Shown piece by piece: positions 1 through 10,641 of a DNA stretch of 64,000 bases (the stretch's first letter is position 1; each line of letters begins with the position of its first letter). The notes beneath the pieces were generated by a model. The model did no database searches. It saw nothing but the letters and a program-made list of their open reading frames with translations, and was not told the origin of the DNA. The position numbers and the translations under genes are program-made. The stretch is from Pyropia haitanensis (taxonomy: Eukaryota; Rhodophyta; Bangiophyceae; Bangiales; Bangiaceae), in the NCBI GenBank assembly GCA_008729055.1, contig SDUX01000011.1, forward strand, positions 1 through 64,000, read 5' to 3'.

Positions 1-13
1 GGCCGGATCGCAA

Positions 14-422
14 GGGATTCAAAACGCCCCCTAGTGGGATATGATGATAACAGCGGGTGGTGTTATCCAGTTATCAAACCCCCCTCACGACCTCTGGGGG
101 GGGTTGGATAACATGTTATCCGACCCCCCCCAGAGGTCGTGAGGGGGGTTTGATAACAGAGGGGGTGTTATCCAGTTATCAAACCCCCTCACGACCTCTG
201 GGGGCGGTCGGATAACATGTTATCCGACCCCCTCCCAGAGGTCGTGAGAGGGGTTTGATAACAGGGAGGGTGTTATCCAGTTATCAAACCCCCCTCACGA
301 CCTCTGGGGGGGGTTGGATAACATGTTATCCGACCCCCCCCCAGAGGTCGTGAGGGCGGTTTGATAACTGGATAACACCCCCCGCTGTTATCATCAAATC
401 GCACTGGGGGGCGTTTGATCCC
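14..422. repeat. Foldback (MITE-like) element built of three palindromic units
   Basis: The whole segment is one large inverted repeat. About 65 bases at the left end (gggattcaaaacgcccc at 14-30 and onward to about 80) are matched in reverse complement by 358-422, with a few mismatches. Between them a unit of about 105 bp is repeated three times (starting near 61, 167 and 271). Each unit is itself a near-perfect hairpin of about 85 bp centred on ggataacatgttatcc, with arms containing cagaggtcgtgaggggg. No open frame of its own is credible. No clear target-site duplication is visible. The architecture is that of a non-autonomous foldback or MITE-type element. Confidence 0.85.
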
Positions 423-615
423 ATGTGACGCGGCCCGCCCCACCCCCCCACGCAACCCCCCCCCCCCCCCCCGCCGTTCACCACCTCCCCCCACCCCCCC
501 CCCCCCCCCCCACCCCCCCCCCCCCCACCCCACCCCCGCCCCACGCAACCCCCCCCCCCCCCCCTCCCCCCACCCCCACTCCGCCCACCCCCTGTCGTTC
601 ACCACCTTTCCCCCC

Positions 616-654
<39 letters not shown>

Positions 655-660
655 CACCCC
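423..660. repeat. C-homopolymer and CCCCA-type simple repeat tract
   Basis: Nearly pure C on the plus strand with scattered A and G, including an uninterrupted run of more than 40 C near 610-652. It translates to proline-rich nonsense in all frames, so no gene is called. On the minus strand it is a strong G-quadruplex candidate. Confidence 0.8.
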
Positions 661-1278
661 CCGTCCCCCCACCCCCCCGCCGCCGAGGCCGACCCAGCGG
701 TGCAGCCGATCCACCACTCGCGGCGGATAACGGTGGTGGACGCGGCGGACCCTGGCATTGACGCGGCCGACCTCCCCGTCGGCCGCTACGAGCGGTGGCG
801 GGGCGGCGTGGGCGTCTGCGCGTCCTCCCCGTACAGCAACGCGGGCGTCACCATTGACGTGCAAGACCCCCTCACAGCGTGCCCGTCGCTGGCGTGCCCC
901 CTCAACAGTAGCCGCCCCGTGCCGCTGGCGGCCACCGCCGACCCGCCGCGGAATGTGGGCTTTGCGTCGCGGGGCGTGCGGCGGTCCCTCACCCTCGACG
1001 CGCTCACCGTGGGGCGGCGCGCGTGTCACGGGGGGCTCGGCCCCCGGCGGCGGCCGGCGGGCGACCGGTGGTGGAGCGACCCGGCCTGCACGGCGGTGCT
1101 GCCGGGCCCCGCCCGGGGGGCGGTGCCGCAGCTGGTGGCGGCGGACTGGGGGGGGGTGACGCTCGACGGCAAGTACGCGTCCGAGGACAGCTGGAGCGGG
1201 TGGTACTCGCGGATCCCGCGGTCCGCGTCGGCCGACGGGATGGAGGTAGTGGACGGGAGCGTGAGCCGGAAGAACTGA
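661..1278 (+). CDS. Orphan coding-like exon, product unknown
   Basis: An open frame of about 200 codons ends at a TGA at 1276-1278. Unlike most low-complexity frames here it has balanced composition, with scattered Cys and Trp, a WWSDPACTAVL stretch and a segment near the end containing SWSGWYSRIPRS. No in-frame ATG precedes the coding-like part: the frame is open back through the C-run to a TTG. The 5' end could be an unrecognised upstream exon, or it could be lost to a homopolymer length error. I do not recognise a family. It could be the last exon of a secreted protein; that is a guess from the cysteines only. Confidence 0.35.
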   Translation, partial: PSPHPPAAEADPAVQPIHHSRRITVVDAADPGIDAADLPVGRYERWRGGVGVCASSPYSNAGVTIDVQDPLTACPSLACPLNSSRPVPLAATADPPRNVGFASRGVRRSLTLDALTVGRRACHGGLGPRRRPAGDRWWSDPACTAVLPGPARGAVPQLVAADWGGVTLDGKYASEDSWSGWYSRIPRSASADGMEVVDGSVSRKN

Positions 1279-2655
1279 GGGGGGGGACGTCCTGCTGCTG
1301 CTGCCAGGGAGAGGGGACGGGCCCCGCTCCCGGGCGCCTGCCTAAAGGTGTGTGAGCATCGAGGACGCCCATTCGCGCACGCAGCTATGACGATGGGCTT
1401 GTGCGGAAGCCCATTCGCGCATGCACAGATTGCAATACACTACATCCCCGCCTGGTTGTCTCAGCGTGCGGGACGGTGCCACCCGCTCGACAGCCACGCT
1501 CCCCGACAGGTGGCCATCGTTGCTGCCGCCGCCGACCTCGACGTCGCCCAAGACCAACTCCCGCATGTCTGTCCAATCGTCGCCGCTCGGGCGCACCTCC
1601 CCCCTGTCCTCGCCTGTCGTTGCCCACCAGGGGAGTGGGACATGGATATTCGGCATGTTCACGTCCGTGGCGCGCGGCCACTATGTCAAAAGTGGCGTAA
1701 AAACGCCTCCTTTCGTTGGCGGAGGGAGAGAACTACACTGTCAGGACGTGGAAGTACTCCCACAATACTCTCCGTCAACGTGCACAGCGCAGTGTTGTCG
1801 GCTGATATTGACAGCAGATTTTGAGATATTCCTTGTAGCACCCCAGAGAAGTGATCCATGTTCCCATTAGCAAGCCGTGGAAAGCCGTCCATTCGCTCGT
1901 GTGGGCCTCACGTTGGGGTGTCTGTTGAGCTCAGTGGCGAGCGGACGTCCAGGGGATGCCCCAAAACACGATGTGTTCCAGCAGTGATTCCCACTCAGGC
2001 AAGCCCGAAAATAGGACAATCTCGGATGGAACCGCATTTCTTCCTGTACACGGGGGCGGGGGGTGCTGCGGGGGATGCATAGAGGGGTCTGTCCAGCTTT
2101 GTAGGCACGTGGGGCGATCATCGTGGGGTGCACCCGCTCGCCGCACGCTCGACCGCCATCTTGCTCTCCACAGTGGCTCTTGGTGTCTTTGAAGCCATAC
2201 TCTCATCGCTATCGTCAACATGGGACCGATGGCAGCCTTTGCGGCGGCGGTGCCCCTGTCCTCTGCTCGCGGCTGGCGGTCTGGCAGTGTAAGTTGTGTC
2301 TTCACCCCACCATCCCCTGGCGGAGCATAGTCGGCCGTGTGGCTGTCGACAGAGGTGTCCCATGTACGGGTTGGTATCTTTTGTGAGATGTAGGTTGCGG
2401 GTGTTGGCCCCGCGTCAGGGTCCCCAGCGCCTGGATGGGTATCCATCGCCCCCTGCTCGGTAATGGCTGCTGACGTGCGATGCCGGCCCGTCGTTGTGGC
2501 GCTCCCTGCCCGCGGGGCGATACCTTTGGCTCCCATTTCTTTCCCGCGCGCAGGCTATCTGTACGCCCCAGTCTGTCAGCTCCTTTCATGGCTCCTCCGT
2601 AACGTCGGCTGCGGCGCCGGCGAAGGCGCCCCGCAGCCGCCGCTCCACCCTGCTG
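1279..2655. other. Intergenic, moderate GC, no recognised gene
   Basis: Noticeably lower GC than its surroundings. Overlapping short frames occur on both strands and none has a recognisable domain. A 17-base motif, gcccattcgcgcacgca, recurs imperfectly about 42 bases apart (near 1368 and 1409). The last few hundred bases must hold the promoter and 5' leader of the oxidoreductase gene. A possible splice acceptor (cccgcgcgcag, ending near 2553) leaves room for a short 5' exon. Confidence 0.5.
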
Positions 2656-4012
2656 ATGCAAAAGACGGACGTGTCCCTTGAGGACGACTTGATATTCGTC
2701 AAGCCTGATCCCACCAAGAAGGCCCTCCGCATTGGCGTTGTCGGCGCCGGTCGTATTGGGCAGGTGCACGCGACCAACATCACGTTTCGGCTGAAGAATG
2801 CGATTCTGGTGGGCGTCTCGTCGGGCAGCCGCGAGCTGGCCGAGCGGTGCTCCCTGGATCACGGCTGCCAGCCGTACACCGACTATGACGAGATGCTCGA
2901 GAACCCGGAGCTGGACGCGGTGTGCATTTGCTCTGCCTCCAACCAGGTACGTGCGGACAAGTGCTGCATCGGTGCGAGGACGCTCAGCTGGGCATCTATA
3001 CTGTGCTTTTGTGTCTGGTGGGGGGCTGCTTTTGTGCTGCGCTATCCAGTCATTAACGACTCCTGTGTATGCGAGTCGTGGCACTCGTTGTGACTTGATG
3101 GATGGGATTTTGGGCTGGGTGCGCTGGACTGGACCTGGCTTTTCTCTGTGCGACCTCGCCCCGTTCTCTACGCGCTTGGGTTCTCGCCAACAGCATACTT
3201 CCCAAATCATCAAGGCCGCGGAAGCGGGCAAGCACATTTTTTGCGAAAAGCCGATTGACCTCAACCTTGAGGAGGTGGACCGCGCTCTCATGGCCGTCCG
3301 CAAGGCGGGTGTGAAGCTGCAGGTGGGCTTCAACCGCCGCTTTGATGAGAACTATGCTCGCGTGCAGCGCGGCGTGTCAAGTGGCGAGATTGGCAAGCCC
3401 CACATGCTGCACATCACGTCGCGGGATCCGTCGCCACCGCCTCTGGAGTACGTCAAGAGCTCGGGTGGCATCTGGCTGGATTGCTCCATTCATGACTTTG
3501 ATATGGCGCGCTTCCTCATCGCAGATGAGGTGGACGAGGTGTACACGCTCGGCCAGAACAACCTTAACCCGGACTTTGAGCAGTACGGTGACGTCGACAC
3601 CTCGCTCGTGACGATGAAGTTCAAGGGTGGCTGCCTGGCGTCTGTGGACAACTCGCGGCAGGCGGTCTACGGCTATGACCAGCGCTGCGAGGTGTTTGGC
3701 GAGGGCGGTTCCATCTCCATCAACAACAACTATCCTAACAGCGCGGTCATCTCAACCAACAAGCAGATCAAGCGGGACCTGCCGATGCACTTCTTCATGG
3801 ACCGATACAGCGCCAGCTTCATCACTGAGATGAATGACTTCTGCACGTGCGTGCTGGAGGGCAAGCCTATTCCATGCACTGGCCTCGACGGCCGGGCGCC
3901 AGTCGTCATTGCTCTGGCGGCTAAGAAGAGCTACGAGTTGGGGCGGCCGGTCAAGCTGTCTGAAGTGGATCGTCCACTGCCGGCCGAGCTCCAGGACTGG
4001 GATGGTCAGTGA
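2656..4012 (+). CDS. Gfo/Idh/MocA oxidoreductase, inositol 2-dehydrogenase-like (one intron)
   Basis: NAD(P)-dependent dehydrogenase of the family that includes bacterial IolG, which oxidises myo-inositol to scyllo-inosose. Exon 1 is 2656-2946 and exon 2 is 3194-4012; the phase-0 intron 2947-3193 begins GTACGT and ends CAACAG. The joined protein is about 369 aa, close to the family size of 330-360. The Rossmann motif GAGRIGQVHA lies near the N-terminus. CEKPIDL carries the catalytic Lys expected in EKP, and the segment DCSIHDFDMARF carries the Asp/His pair that acts in sugar oxidation. The start is the first in-frame ATG; the frame stays open upstream, so a 5' exon or targeting leader cannot be excluded. 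The spliceosomal intron argues against bacterial contamination. Exact substrate is inferred. Confidence 0.9.
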
Positions 4013-4867
4013 GCGCGTCGTGCCCAGCTGGCAACGGCCCAGACTGACTACCCCGGGGGGTCCAGCCACGGCTGCTACTGCTGCAGAGAGTGAGCTCTGC
4101 ACGCGTTGGGGTGCGGACATGTACGAGGTGTGTATTGGCTGTGAGACGTGCTACATTGTCTCGCGCGGGGACTGGCAACACTGGTTCCACACTTGGTTTT
4201 TTACTCTGCCCCATTCTACCGACCATGACCACTGCCTGGTCAAGGCAGTAAAGATTGCCATGTCGATCATTCTACGCTGCTGCCACAGTGACATGAGTCC
4301 GGGGCCTGCCTTCATCCAGTGGACATCACTCATGTCTGGCCCTTGACGGCAATGACAAGCGACCGTCATGTGCTCTTCACGATGGAGTACCGGCTACAAT
4401 GGAAGCGCGTTGTCTTGTCGTACAGTGATCACACCACAGCACTGAGCAACCACGGAGTTGAGCACGCGCTTCATGACAACGTATTCACCCACAGAAGAGC
4501 TTACCTTGTAAATCGCCGCAACAGGCTGGCGGATGGGCTTGTCACGCCCGCGCTGTGCCGCATTTCCAACCCACCAGCACCCGTCTGGCGACAGACCCTA
4601 CCACCGTATGGGGAGCGGCAGCGAAAACCGCTCAATGAAAAGGAGCTGACCGAGCCCACCAGCAACTCACGCACTGTACCTGTACACAGCCATCCTGCGA
4701 CAGCAGGGTCAAGCGCACGATGAAAGCTTCCACCTACGTGTATTGGGCACCCCCATGAACCCAAGCGAGACGACGTATGATCGCACACCACACCAAGCGA
4801 AGCACGACCACACACCACGCCGCACCGTCGGCGGGGCCAACCCACACACCCCACCCACCACGGTATC
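4013..4867. other. Convergent intergenic region between oxidoreductase and RPL8
   Basis: This is the 3' flank of both neighbours, which point toward each other. GC is lower than in the coding regions. I see no domain-bearing frame, no tRNA and no long repeat. Confidence 0.6.
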
Positions 4868-5632
4868 TTACTCGCGGTCGTCCTTCTTTCCTCCGCGGCG
4901 ACGGCCAGTCGCCCGCGCACCAATGAGACCGACCTTCTGCCCGGGCGGCGCGTCCCGCCGCACGGTCGTCGGGTGCCCCACGTGCTGATGGTTACCACCA
5001 CCGTGGGGATGCTCGACGGGGTTCATGGCCACACCACGCACGCGCGGCCAGCAGTTGCGCTTGGCCTTGTACTTGTGGTAGGCCGTGCCGGCCTTGAGCA
5101 TCGGCTTGTCCGTGCGGCCGCCGCCCGCCACAATGCCAACCATCGCACGGCACGTAGACGGCACCAGCTTGCGCGTGCCCGACGGCAACCGAAGCCGCGT
5201 CTTCCCCGTCTCCAAATGGTTGATGATCGTCACGTAGTCGCCCGAGCAGCGGCCCAGCTTCCCGCGGTCACCCTGCTTGGCCTCCACGTTGCACGCGATG
5301 GTCCCCTCGGGCATGAGGCCGACGGGCATGACGTTGCCAACGGTCAGCGCCGCCTTCTTGCCGCAATAGAGGAACTGGCCAGTGTACATGCCTTCGGTGG
5401 CAATGAACAGCTCCTGGCGCTTGCCAAACTTGTACGGGTCACGAAACTCGACCTTAGCCAGCGGCGCACCACGGCCAGAGTCGTGGATGATCTCACGGAC
5501 GGTGCCCTTCAGGTAGCCATTGCGCTCGGCAAAGTCGAGGGCGCGCAGCTTGGCGGCGCCTTTACGCTTGTGCGAGTGGGACTTGAAAATACCACCCGCA
5601 CCCTTACGCTGTCCGCGCACGACGCGACCCAT
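4868..5632 (-). CDS. RPL8: 60S ribosomal protein uL2 (RPL8), cytosolic
   Basis: Universal large-subunit protein that helps form the peptidyl-transferase region. The single-exon CDS encodes 254 aa, the usual eukaryotic length of about 255. The start [13 protein letters not shown] is the canonical eukaryotic N-terminus. The open frame extends 61 codons further upstream, but that part has no family similarity and is rejected. The hallmark segment [14 protein letters not shown], which contains the conserved functional His, is present near residue 210, followed by the basic tail. There is no plastid or mitochondrial leader, so the product is the cytosolic protein. The gene is divergent from the Sey1/RHD3 GTPase gene. 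Confidence 0.98.
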   Translation of the reverse strand: MGRVVRGQRKGAGGIFKSHSHKRKGAAKLRALDFAERNGYLKGTVREIIHDSGRGAPLAKVEFRDPYKFGKRQELFIATEGMYTGQFLYCGKKAALTVGNVMPVGLMPEGTIACNVEAKQGDRGKLGRCSGDYVTIINHLETGKTRLRLPSGTRKLVPSTCRAMVGIVAGGGRTDKPMLKAGTAYHKYKAKRNCWPRVRGVAMNPVEHPHGGGNHQHVGHPTTVRRDAPPGQKVGLIGARATGRRRGGKKDDRE

Positions 5633-6441
5633 GGTGACGCCAAGGCGCGGGTACGTCCCCGCTTGCCGACAGGTTAAAGAGGGGGCGCCACAGTGTGTCG
5701 CCGATGCGGCAGCGACGTCGAAGAGGAAGCTGACGTCGTCGATGCCAGTCGACACTACGCCGCTTCGACGTTCGGGCCCACGTTCGGGCCCAACACGCGA
5801 TCGTCCCGACTCCAAGAATCCAACTGAGGACAGTCAATTCGATGTGCTGAGGACACGCTGGACACCTGTCAAACGCGCAGGAATGTGTGAGTAATAATGA
5901 ATTACTGACGACTTCTACGTCATTTCCTATTGAGCCTTACAGTTTGCACATCGTAGGATCTCTCAATCCGGAAGACTTCACGCAAATACAGTATCTCTCA
6001 ACAGATTGCAAGAGGCCAGGCAAGCTGGACCTGCCGTTTTTGAATTGTGGCAGTCGCGTCCTGCGCGCTTGCTTGTGCAGGACCCACCGAGAGAGGGCAG
6101 ACAGTCCGTCCGCGAGTGCGACTCATACGCGGCACTGGCGTCGCGTCATCCCCGGGCTCGCGTATCGCTGCGCTGCTTGCTGTCGTACGCGAGTCGTCTG
6201 CGACGACGACTCCCCCCGGTTTGTACTTGTAGCTGCCACAGACCGCTAGCAGTGACCCTTCCATCTGATTGCTCTGGCGTTGGCGGCCGTTCCGCCACTG
6301 CGCCACGCCTGCCTTCCACCTGGTCGCTGGCACGTTGGTGGCCATCCCCCCGTCCCCGCACCACTCCTTTTTTTCTGGTCGCCAGGACATTGGCGGGCCT
6401 CCCCTCATCCCCGCGCCACCCTTGTCTCTGCTTGTAGCGCC
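5633..6441. promoter_or_regulatory. Divergent promoter region of RPL8 and the RHD3/Sey1 gene
   Basis: The 809 bases between two divergently transcribed starts must hold both promoters and leaders. GC drops around 5880-6010. The direct repeat cgttcgggcccacgttcgggcc lies near 5770-5791. No canonical TATA box stands out. No frame here carries a domain. Confidence 0.5.
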
Positions 6442-9018
6442 ATGGCGTCGTCTGCGGATGCGCCCGCTGCCGTCCAGGACATGATGCAGCTAGTCAGCTA
6501 CAATGAGCAGTTTGCATCCGAGTTTGACCCCTACCTCGACCGCGTTGGCCTCACCCCCCTCGGGTTTGGCTACCACACCGTCTCGGTCATGGGCGCCCAG
6601 TCGTCGGGCAAGTCCACCCTCCTCAACCTACTCTTCCACACGGGCTTCCGCACCATGGACGCCACCGCCGGCAGGTCGCAGACAACGCAGGGCGTGTGGG
6701 CGGGCCGCGACCCCGAGGCTCCCATCCTGCTCCTCGATCTGGAGGGCACCGACAGCCGGGAGCGTGGGGAGGAGGCGGCCAACTTTGAGCGCAAGTCGTC
6801 GCTCTTTGCGTTGGCCCTCTCCGAGGTCCTTGTCATTAATCTGTGGGCGCAGGATGTTGGGCGGTTCAACGCGGCGAACCTGGCGCTGTTGCGGACGGTG
6901 CTGGAGCTGGACCTGCAGCTCTTCTCATCGGGCGCTGCCGCGGCAGCGGCAGCGACGGGGGGGACGGTGACTGTGGGAGCAGCGGCGGACGGCGACACCA
7001 ACGGCGGTATGCCCGCCCCTACCCGTGCGCACAAGACGCGCCTCCTCTTTGTGCTTCGCGACCACGCCATGACCCCCCTGGAGCTCCTCGCGTCGACGCT
7101 TCGGGAGGATGTGGACAATATCTGGGCCACGATTGCCAAGCCCGCCGCCGCGGCGTCGCTGTCGCTCGACACGTTTTTCGACCTGGACTTTGTGGCGCTC
7201 CCGCACAAGGTGTTTTGTGAGGCGGACTTTCTCACCGCCGTCGCCGCCCTCCGCACCCGCTTCCACGATGGGAGCCTCTTCCTCCCGGCCTACCGCCGGG
7301 GGGTGGCTGCCGACGGGCTGGCCCCGTACGCAGAGTCGGTTTGGGAGACCATCCGCGCCAACAAGGAGCTGGACATTCCGTCACAGCAAGCTATGCTTGC
7401 GCACGTGCGCTGCGAGGCGATTGCGGGCGACGCGTACGCTGCGTTCCAGACAGCCACCGCTGGTGTGAGGGGGGCGCTGCTGCCGCCGGCCGGGAGCGGC
7501 GGTGGGGGCAAGGGCGAGGCCGGCAAGCGGGCGCCCGTGGTGCCCGTCTCCCGCCTGCTATCCGTCCTGGCCGATGCGTCCACCACCGCGCTGGCAGCGT
7601 ACGACAGCCAGGCGCACCGGTACACAGCTGACGTGGCGGCGTCGCGGAGAGTGGAGCTGGTGACCAAGCTCTCCGACGCTGCAAAACCGCTCGTGGCCGC
7701 CCAGGCGGCCGCGGCGGCGGCGGCGGCCAAGGCCGACCTGGACGCCGCGGCGGTGCGACCAAAGGGGGACGCCACCCCCTGGGAGGGCTACGCCGCGGCC
7801 GTGACGACCGCACGCACCGCCGCGGTCGCCGCGTTTGACGCCTCCCTCGGCGCGGAAGAGGCGGCCATTGCGGGTGCCGACGGCCCGTCGGTGCTGACGT
7901 TTGTGCCAGCAACGGTAGACGAGGCGCGACAGGCGCTGGTGGCTGACCTGGACGCCGCCGTGGAGGCAGGGACGGCCGGCGTGCGGTCGCGGCTGTCCGA
8001 ATCTCTAGTGGCGACATTTGGGGAGCGCGTCAAGGCGCCGCTCACGGCGGTGCTGGACTCTGCGTCGACGGCCTCGTCGACAGAGTCTGTGTCGGCATCG
8101 TCGGTGATGGAGGCTGCGACGACGGCGTTTAGCAGCTCGGGCGGCCCCCCCCCCCCAACCGACTCCTCTGGTCTGTGGGCCCGTGTGTCGGACGTGGCGG
8201 CCGCGGCGTGGACGGCGACAGCCGCGGACGCGGAGCCCGCCCTTGGCGCCGACGGCCTGGACCTCCCCCCCCCCGTCGCGGCCGCCGTCGTCGCCGACGA
8301 CCTCCGCCCCGCGTGTGCGGCACGCCTGCTGGCCGACATCCGCGAGGCGGTCGGCAGCGTGTCCACCCTGGAGCTCCGAGTCACGCGCCGCTTTGACGAC
8401 GGCTTCCGCTTTGACGCCCGCGGCGTGCCGCGGACGTTTGCGCCGGGCGAGGACATTGAGGCGGCCTACCTCGCCGCCCTCACCGCTGCCGAGGCCCTCC
8501 TTACCACCCTGTCGGTGACGCACGTGACGGGTGCGGTGACGGGCGCCGCCAACGGCGCGCCGCTGGCCGAGCCGCTCGCCGCCCCGCACGAGCGCGCGGC
8601 CGTCTCGGAGCGCCTCCGCCGCGCCGCGTCGGCGGTGTACGTGGAGGCGCGGCGGTCTCAAGAGGCTGCCCGCGTCCGCACGGCCATCCCGTGGCCGCTG
8701 TGGGTGCTCATCGCGGTGCTCGGCTGGAACGAGGCCAAAGCGGTTGCCCACACGCCGTGGCTGCTGGTGCTCTTCCTGATCGCCACGCCCGTCGCGTACG
8801 TCTTTTACGTGGGGGAGGGGGGGGTGTCGCCGCTCCTCGCCCTCCTTCCGGCCACCGTCATGCCGGCGGTGCGGGCGGCGGCGGCGCCGCTGCTTGTCAA
8901 GCTCCGGGAGGCCCTGGACGTTGCGCTGCAGCAGCCGGCGACCGGGGGGCGGCCGACGGCCGTCGGCGGCGGCGGCGGGGGGGCGGGCGGTGGGGGGGGC
9001 TTGTGCCCCCGTCGCTAG
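6442..9018 (+). CDS. SEY1: RHD3/Sey1-type dynamin-like GTPase (ER membrane fusion)
   Basis: Atlastin-class GTPase that fuses ER tubules. The single-exon CDS encodes 858 aa; plant RHD3 and yeast Sey1 are about 780-800. The N-terminal GTPase domain has the P-loop GAQSSGKST at residues 51-59, a switch region around DLEGTDSRERGEE (the DxEG motif) and the RD-type guanine-specificity motif LFVLRDH at about 203-208. A long Ala-rich helical middle region follows. Two hydrophobic segments at about 749-790 form the membrane hairpin, with the tail in the cytosol. The chosen ATG is the first with similarity; the upstream in-frame extension is non-conserved. Extra length comes from Ala/Gly-rich insertions and a Gly-rich tail (GGGGGGAGGGGG), typical of low-complexity expansion in this genome. 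Confidence 0.95.
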   Translation: MASSADAPAAVQDMMQLVSYNEQFASEFDPYLDRVGLTPLGFGYHTVSVMGAQSSGKSTLLNLLFHTGFRTMDATAGRSQTTQGVWAGRDPEAPILLLDLEGTDSRERGEEAANFERKSSLFALALSEVLVINLWAQDVGRFNAANLALLRTVLELDLQLFSSGAAAAAAATGGTVTVGAAADGDTNGGMPAPTRAHKTRLLFVLRDHAMTPLELLASTLREDVDNIWATIAKPAAAASLSLDTFFDLDFVALPHKVFCEADFLTAVAALRTRFHDGSLFLPAYRRGVAADGLAPYAESVWETIRANKELDIPSQQAMLAHVRCEAIAGDAYAAFQTATAGVRGALLPPAGSGGGGKGEAGKRAPVVPVSRLLSVLADASTTALAAYDSQAHRYTADVAASRRVELVTKLSDAAKPLVAAQAAAAAAAAKADLDAAAVRPKGDATPWEGYAAAVTTARTAAVAAFDASLGAEEAAIAGADGPSVLTFVPATVDEARQALVADLDAAVEAGTAGVRSRLSESLVATFGERVKAPLTAVLDSASTASSTESVSASSVMEAATTAFSSSGGPPPPTDSSGLWARVSDVAAAAWTATAADAEPALGADGLDLPPPVAAAVVADDLRPACAARLLADIREAVGSVSTLELRVTRRFDDGFRFDARGVPRTFAPGEDIEAAYLAALTAAEALLTTLSVTHVTGAVTGAANGAPLAEPLAAPHERAAVSERLRRAASAVYVEARRSQEAARVRTAIPWPLWVLIAVLGWNEAKAVAHTPWLLVLFLIATPVAYVFYVGEGGVSPLLALLPATVMPAVRAAAAPLLVKLREALDVALQQPATGGRPTAVGGGGGGAGGGGGLCPRR

Positions 9019-9513
9019 GGCATGGCGCCGTCGGAGGGTCCCCGTCCGAAGTGACGGCCGCGTCGGGGGCGTCGAGCAACGGCATCTCCCCGGCGGCGGC
9101 AGCGATGTAAGGGCGGAGGGAGGGCTGTGCGTTAGGGAACACGGAGGGGGCGGCGGGAGGGTAGGGGGGAGCGGGGGGGGGGGCGGGACGAGGACCGTTG
9201 CATAGGCTGCCGGCCACCGGCTGGGTGTGTGCTCACGGGCGTTGCGGGCGCCCATGACGCGTGCCATTGTAGAAAGGAAAAGAAATACCAGCGGCCGGCG
9301 CAAGGACGGGTGTGGCACAACACAGCGCCCGCCAGGGGCATCCCCGTCCGCCCCCACTGCAGAGGCGACATGAGCAAAAATGGGGTCGCCGCGCGTCCCC
9401 CCTCCCCGCCCTTCCCCCTGTACAGAACGGGAATAGGACGTTAAGGGGGGCGGGGACGCAAGGCTGGTGCTCCTGACTCCCATTCCAGCACAGGCACCCA
9501 CCCACCCCCCGCG
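9019..9513. other. Convergent intergenic region
   Basis: 3' flanks of the Sey1 gene and of the minus-strand unknown gene. G-rich runs occur near 9150-9185. No gene is recognised. Confidence 0.55.
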
Positions 9514-9810
9514 TCAGGGCATCTTGGACACGACCAGCACCCCCGGCGGCGCATCCTCCCCCCCCGCCCCCCCCCCCCCCCACTCCACCACCCGCGCCCG
9601 CTGCACACCCACGACCGCGAGCGCGTTGTCCCGCTCAAAGCGGCGCACCCCCGCCTGCACGCCGTCCGCGTTGGCCGCCCGCCGCAGCGCCGCGGCGGCC
9701 ACCCCCACCCGCAGCCGGCCGCCCGCGTCCGCCGCGTCGCGCGCCGCCTCGGCCGCGGCGGCCGCCGCCTCGATCGCGTCGAGGCGCGCGTCGACGGCCG
9801 TGGCGGCCAG

Positions 9811-9848
<38 letters not shown>

Positions 9849-10641
9849 TGCCGCCGCCGCCGCCACCCGCCAACGGTGCCCCTGGCGGGGGTGGTTGTGG
9901 CACCGGTGCCGACGCCGGCGCCGACGCGGTTGCGGTTGCGGCTGCGGTTGCGGCGGCGGCGGGCGCGGCGGCGGGCGGCGGCGGCACGGCCGCCACGGGC
10001 AGGCTGCTGCTGCCGAGCACCGCCGCCGCGGCCGCCGCGTTGGCCGCCGCCCGCGCCGCGGCGGAGGCGGCGGCGGCGGCGGCGACCGGGTCCCCCCCCC
10101 GCCCCCCCCCGTCCCCCCGCCAGCCACCTCCCGCTCCAGGTACGCCGCCGTCGACAGCACCACCGACAGGAGCGACGTGTCGGCAACCGCGTCTGGGGTG
10201 GCGTCCGCGACGACGCCGCGGCCGGCCGACGCCGAGGCCGCGGCCACGCCCGTGGCGGCCGCCCCCAGGCCGCCCCCCGCCCCCGCCACCTCCCCCGCGG
10301 GCCCGCCCAGGCCGGCCGCGTGCGCGGCGATCGCGTGGCGCTCCCGGCCGGTACGCGAGCGGTACGCGCCGGCGGTGCCGCCAACGCCCGCGCCGGCAGG
10401 GAGGGTGCCGCCGCCGCCACCGCCGCTGCTGCCGCCGCCGCCGCCGCCGCCGCCAATGCCGCCGCCAAAGCCGGGGGCGGGGGCGGGGGGGGGTGGGGGG
10501 GGAGGCCGCCGGGCAGGGGCGGGGGAGTCCCACCGACGGCGGGGGGGGGGTGGTGCCAGGGGGGTGGGGGGGGAGGGGGAGAGGGGCGGTGGGGGGGAAG
10601 GAGTGGGGGGGGGCGGGCGCGATGGGCTGCGGTGCCGCCAT
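9514..10641 (-). CDS. Ala/Gly-rich protein of unknown function, frame interrupted at homopolymers
   Basis: Coding-like sequence on the minus strand from an ATG at 10641 (MAAPQPIAPAPP) to a stop at 9514. No single frame is continuous. The proline-rich start and the C-terminal part share one frame. The middle, which contains AYRSRTGRERHAIAAHAAGL and TSLLSVVLSTAAYLEREV, lies in another. The switches fall in G/C runs near 10484-10510 and 10096-10115, and the second restores the first frame. The C-terminal part is helical and Ala-rich and ends GVLVVSKMP. No family is recognised. Homopolymer length errors or short introns could both explain the frame changes. It is divergent from the hydrolase gene. 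Confidence 0.45.

Noticed and set aside
1..422. CRISPR-like array at the window start
   Set aside because: Repeats are adjacent palindromes without variable spacers and lie within one large inverted repeat in a eukaryotic genome; it is a foldback element.
2494..2655. 54-codon N-terminal extension of the oxidoreductase
   Set aside because: The frame opens at a TTG, not an ATG, and the extension has no conserved residues. The ATG at 2656 gives the family length.
2656..4012. Bacterial contamination or very recent bacterial transfer of the inositol dehydrogenase-like gene
   Set aside because: It has a spliceosomal intron with the local GTACGT donor and a composition like its neighbours. Ancient transfer is not excluded.
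5633..5815. 61-codon upstream extension of RPL8
   Set aside because: Not conserved; [11 protein letters not shown] is the canonical start.
8005..9501. Minus-strand frame of 498 codons over the Sey1 3' half
   Set aside because: Antisense shadow of the GTPase gene.
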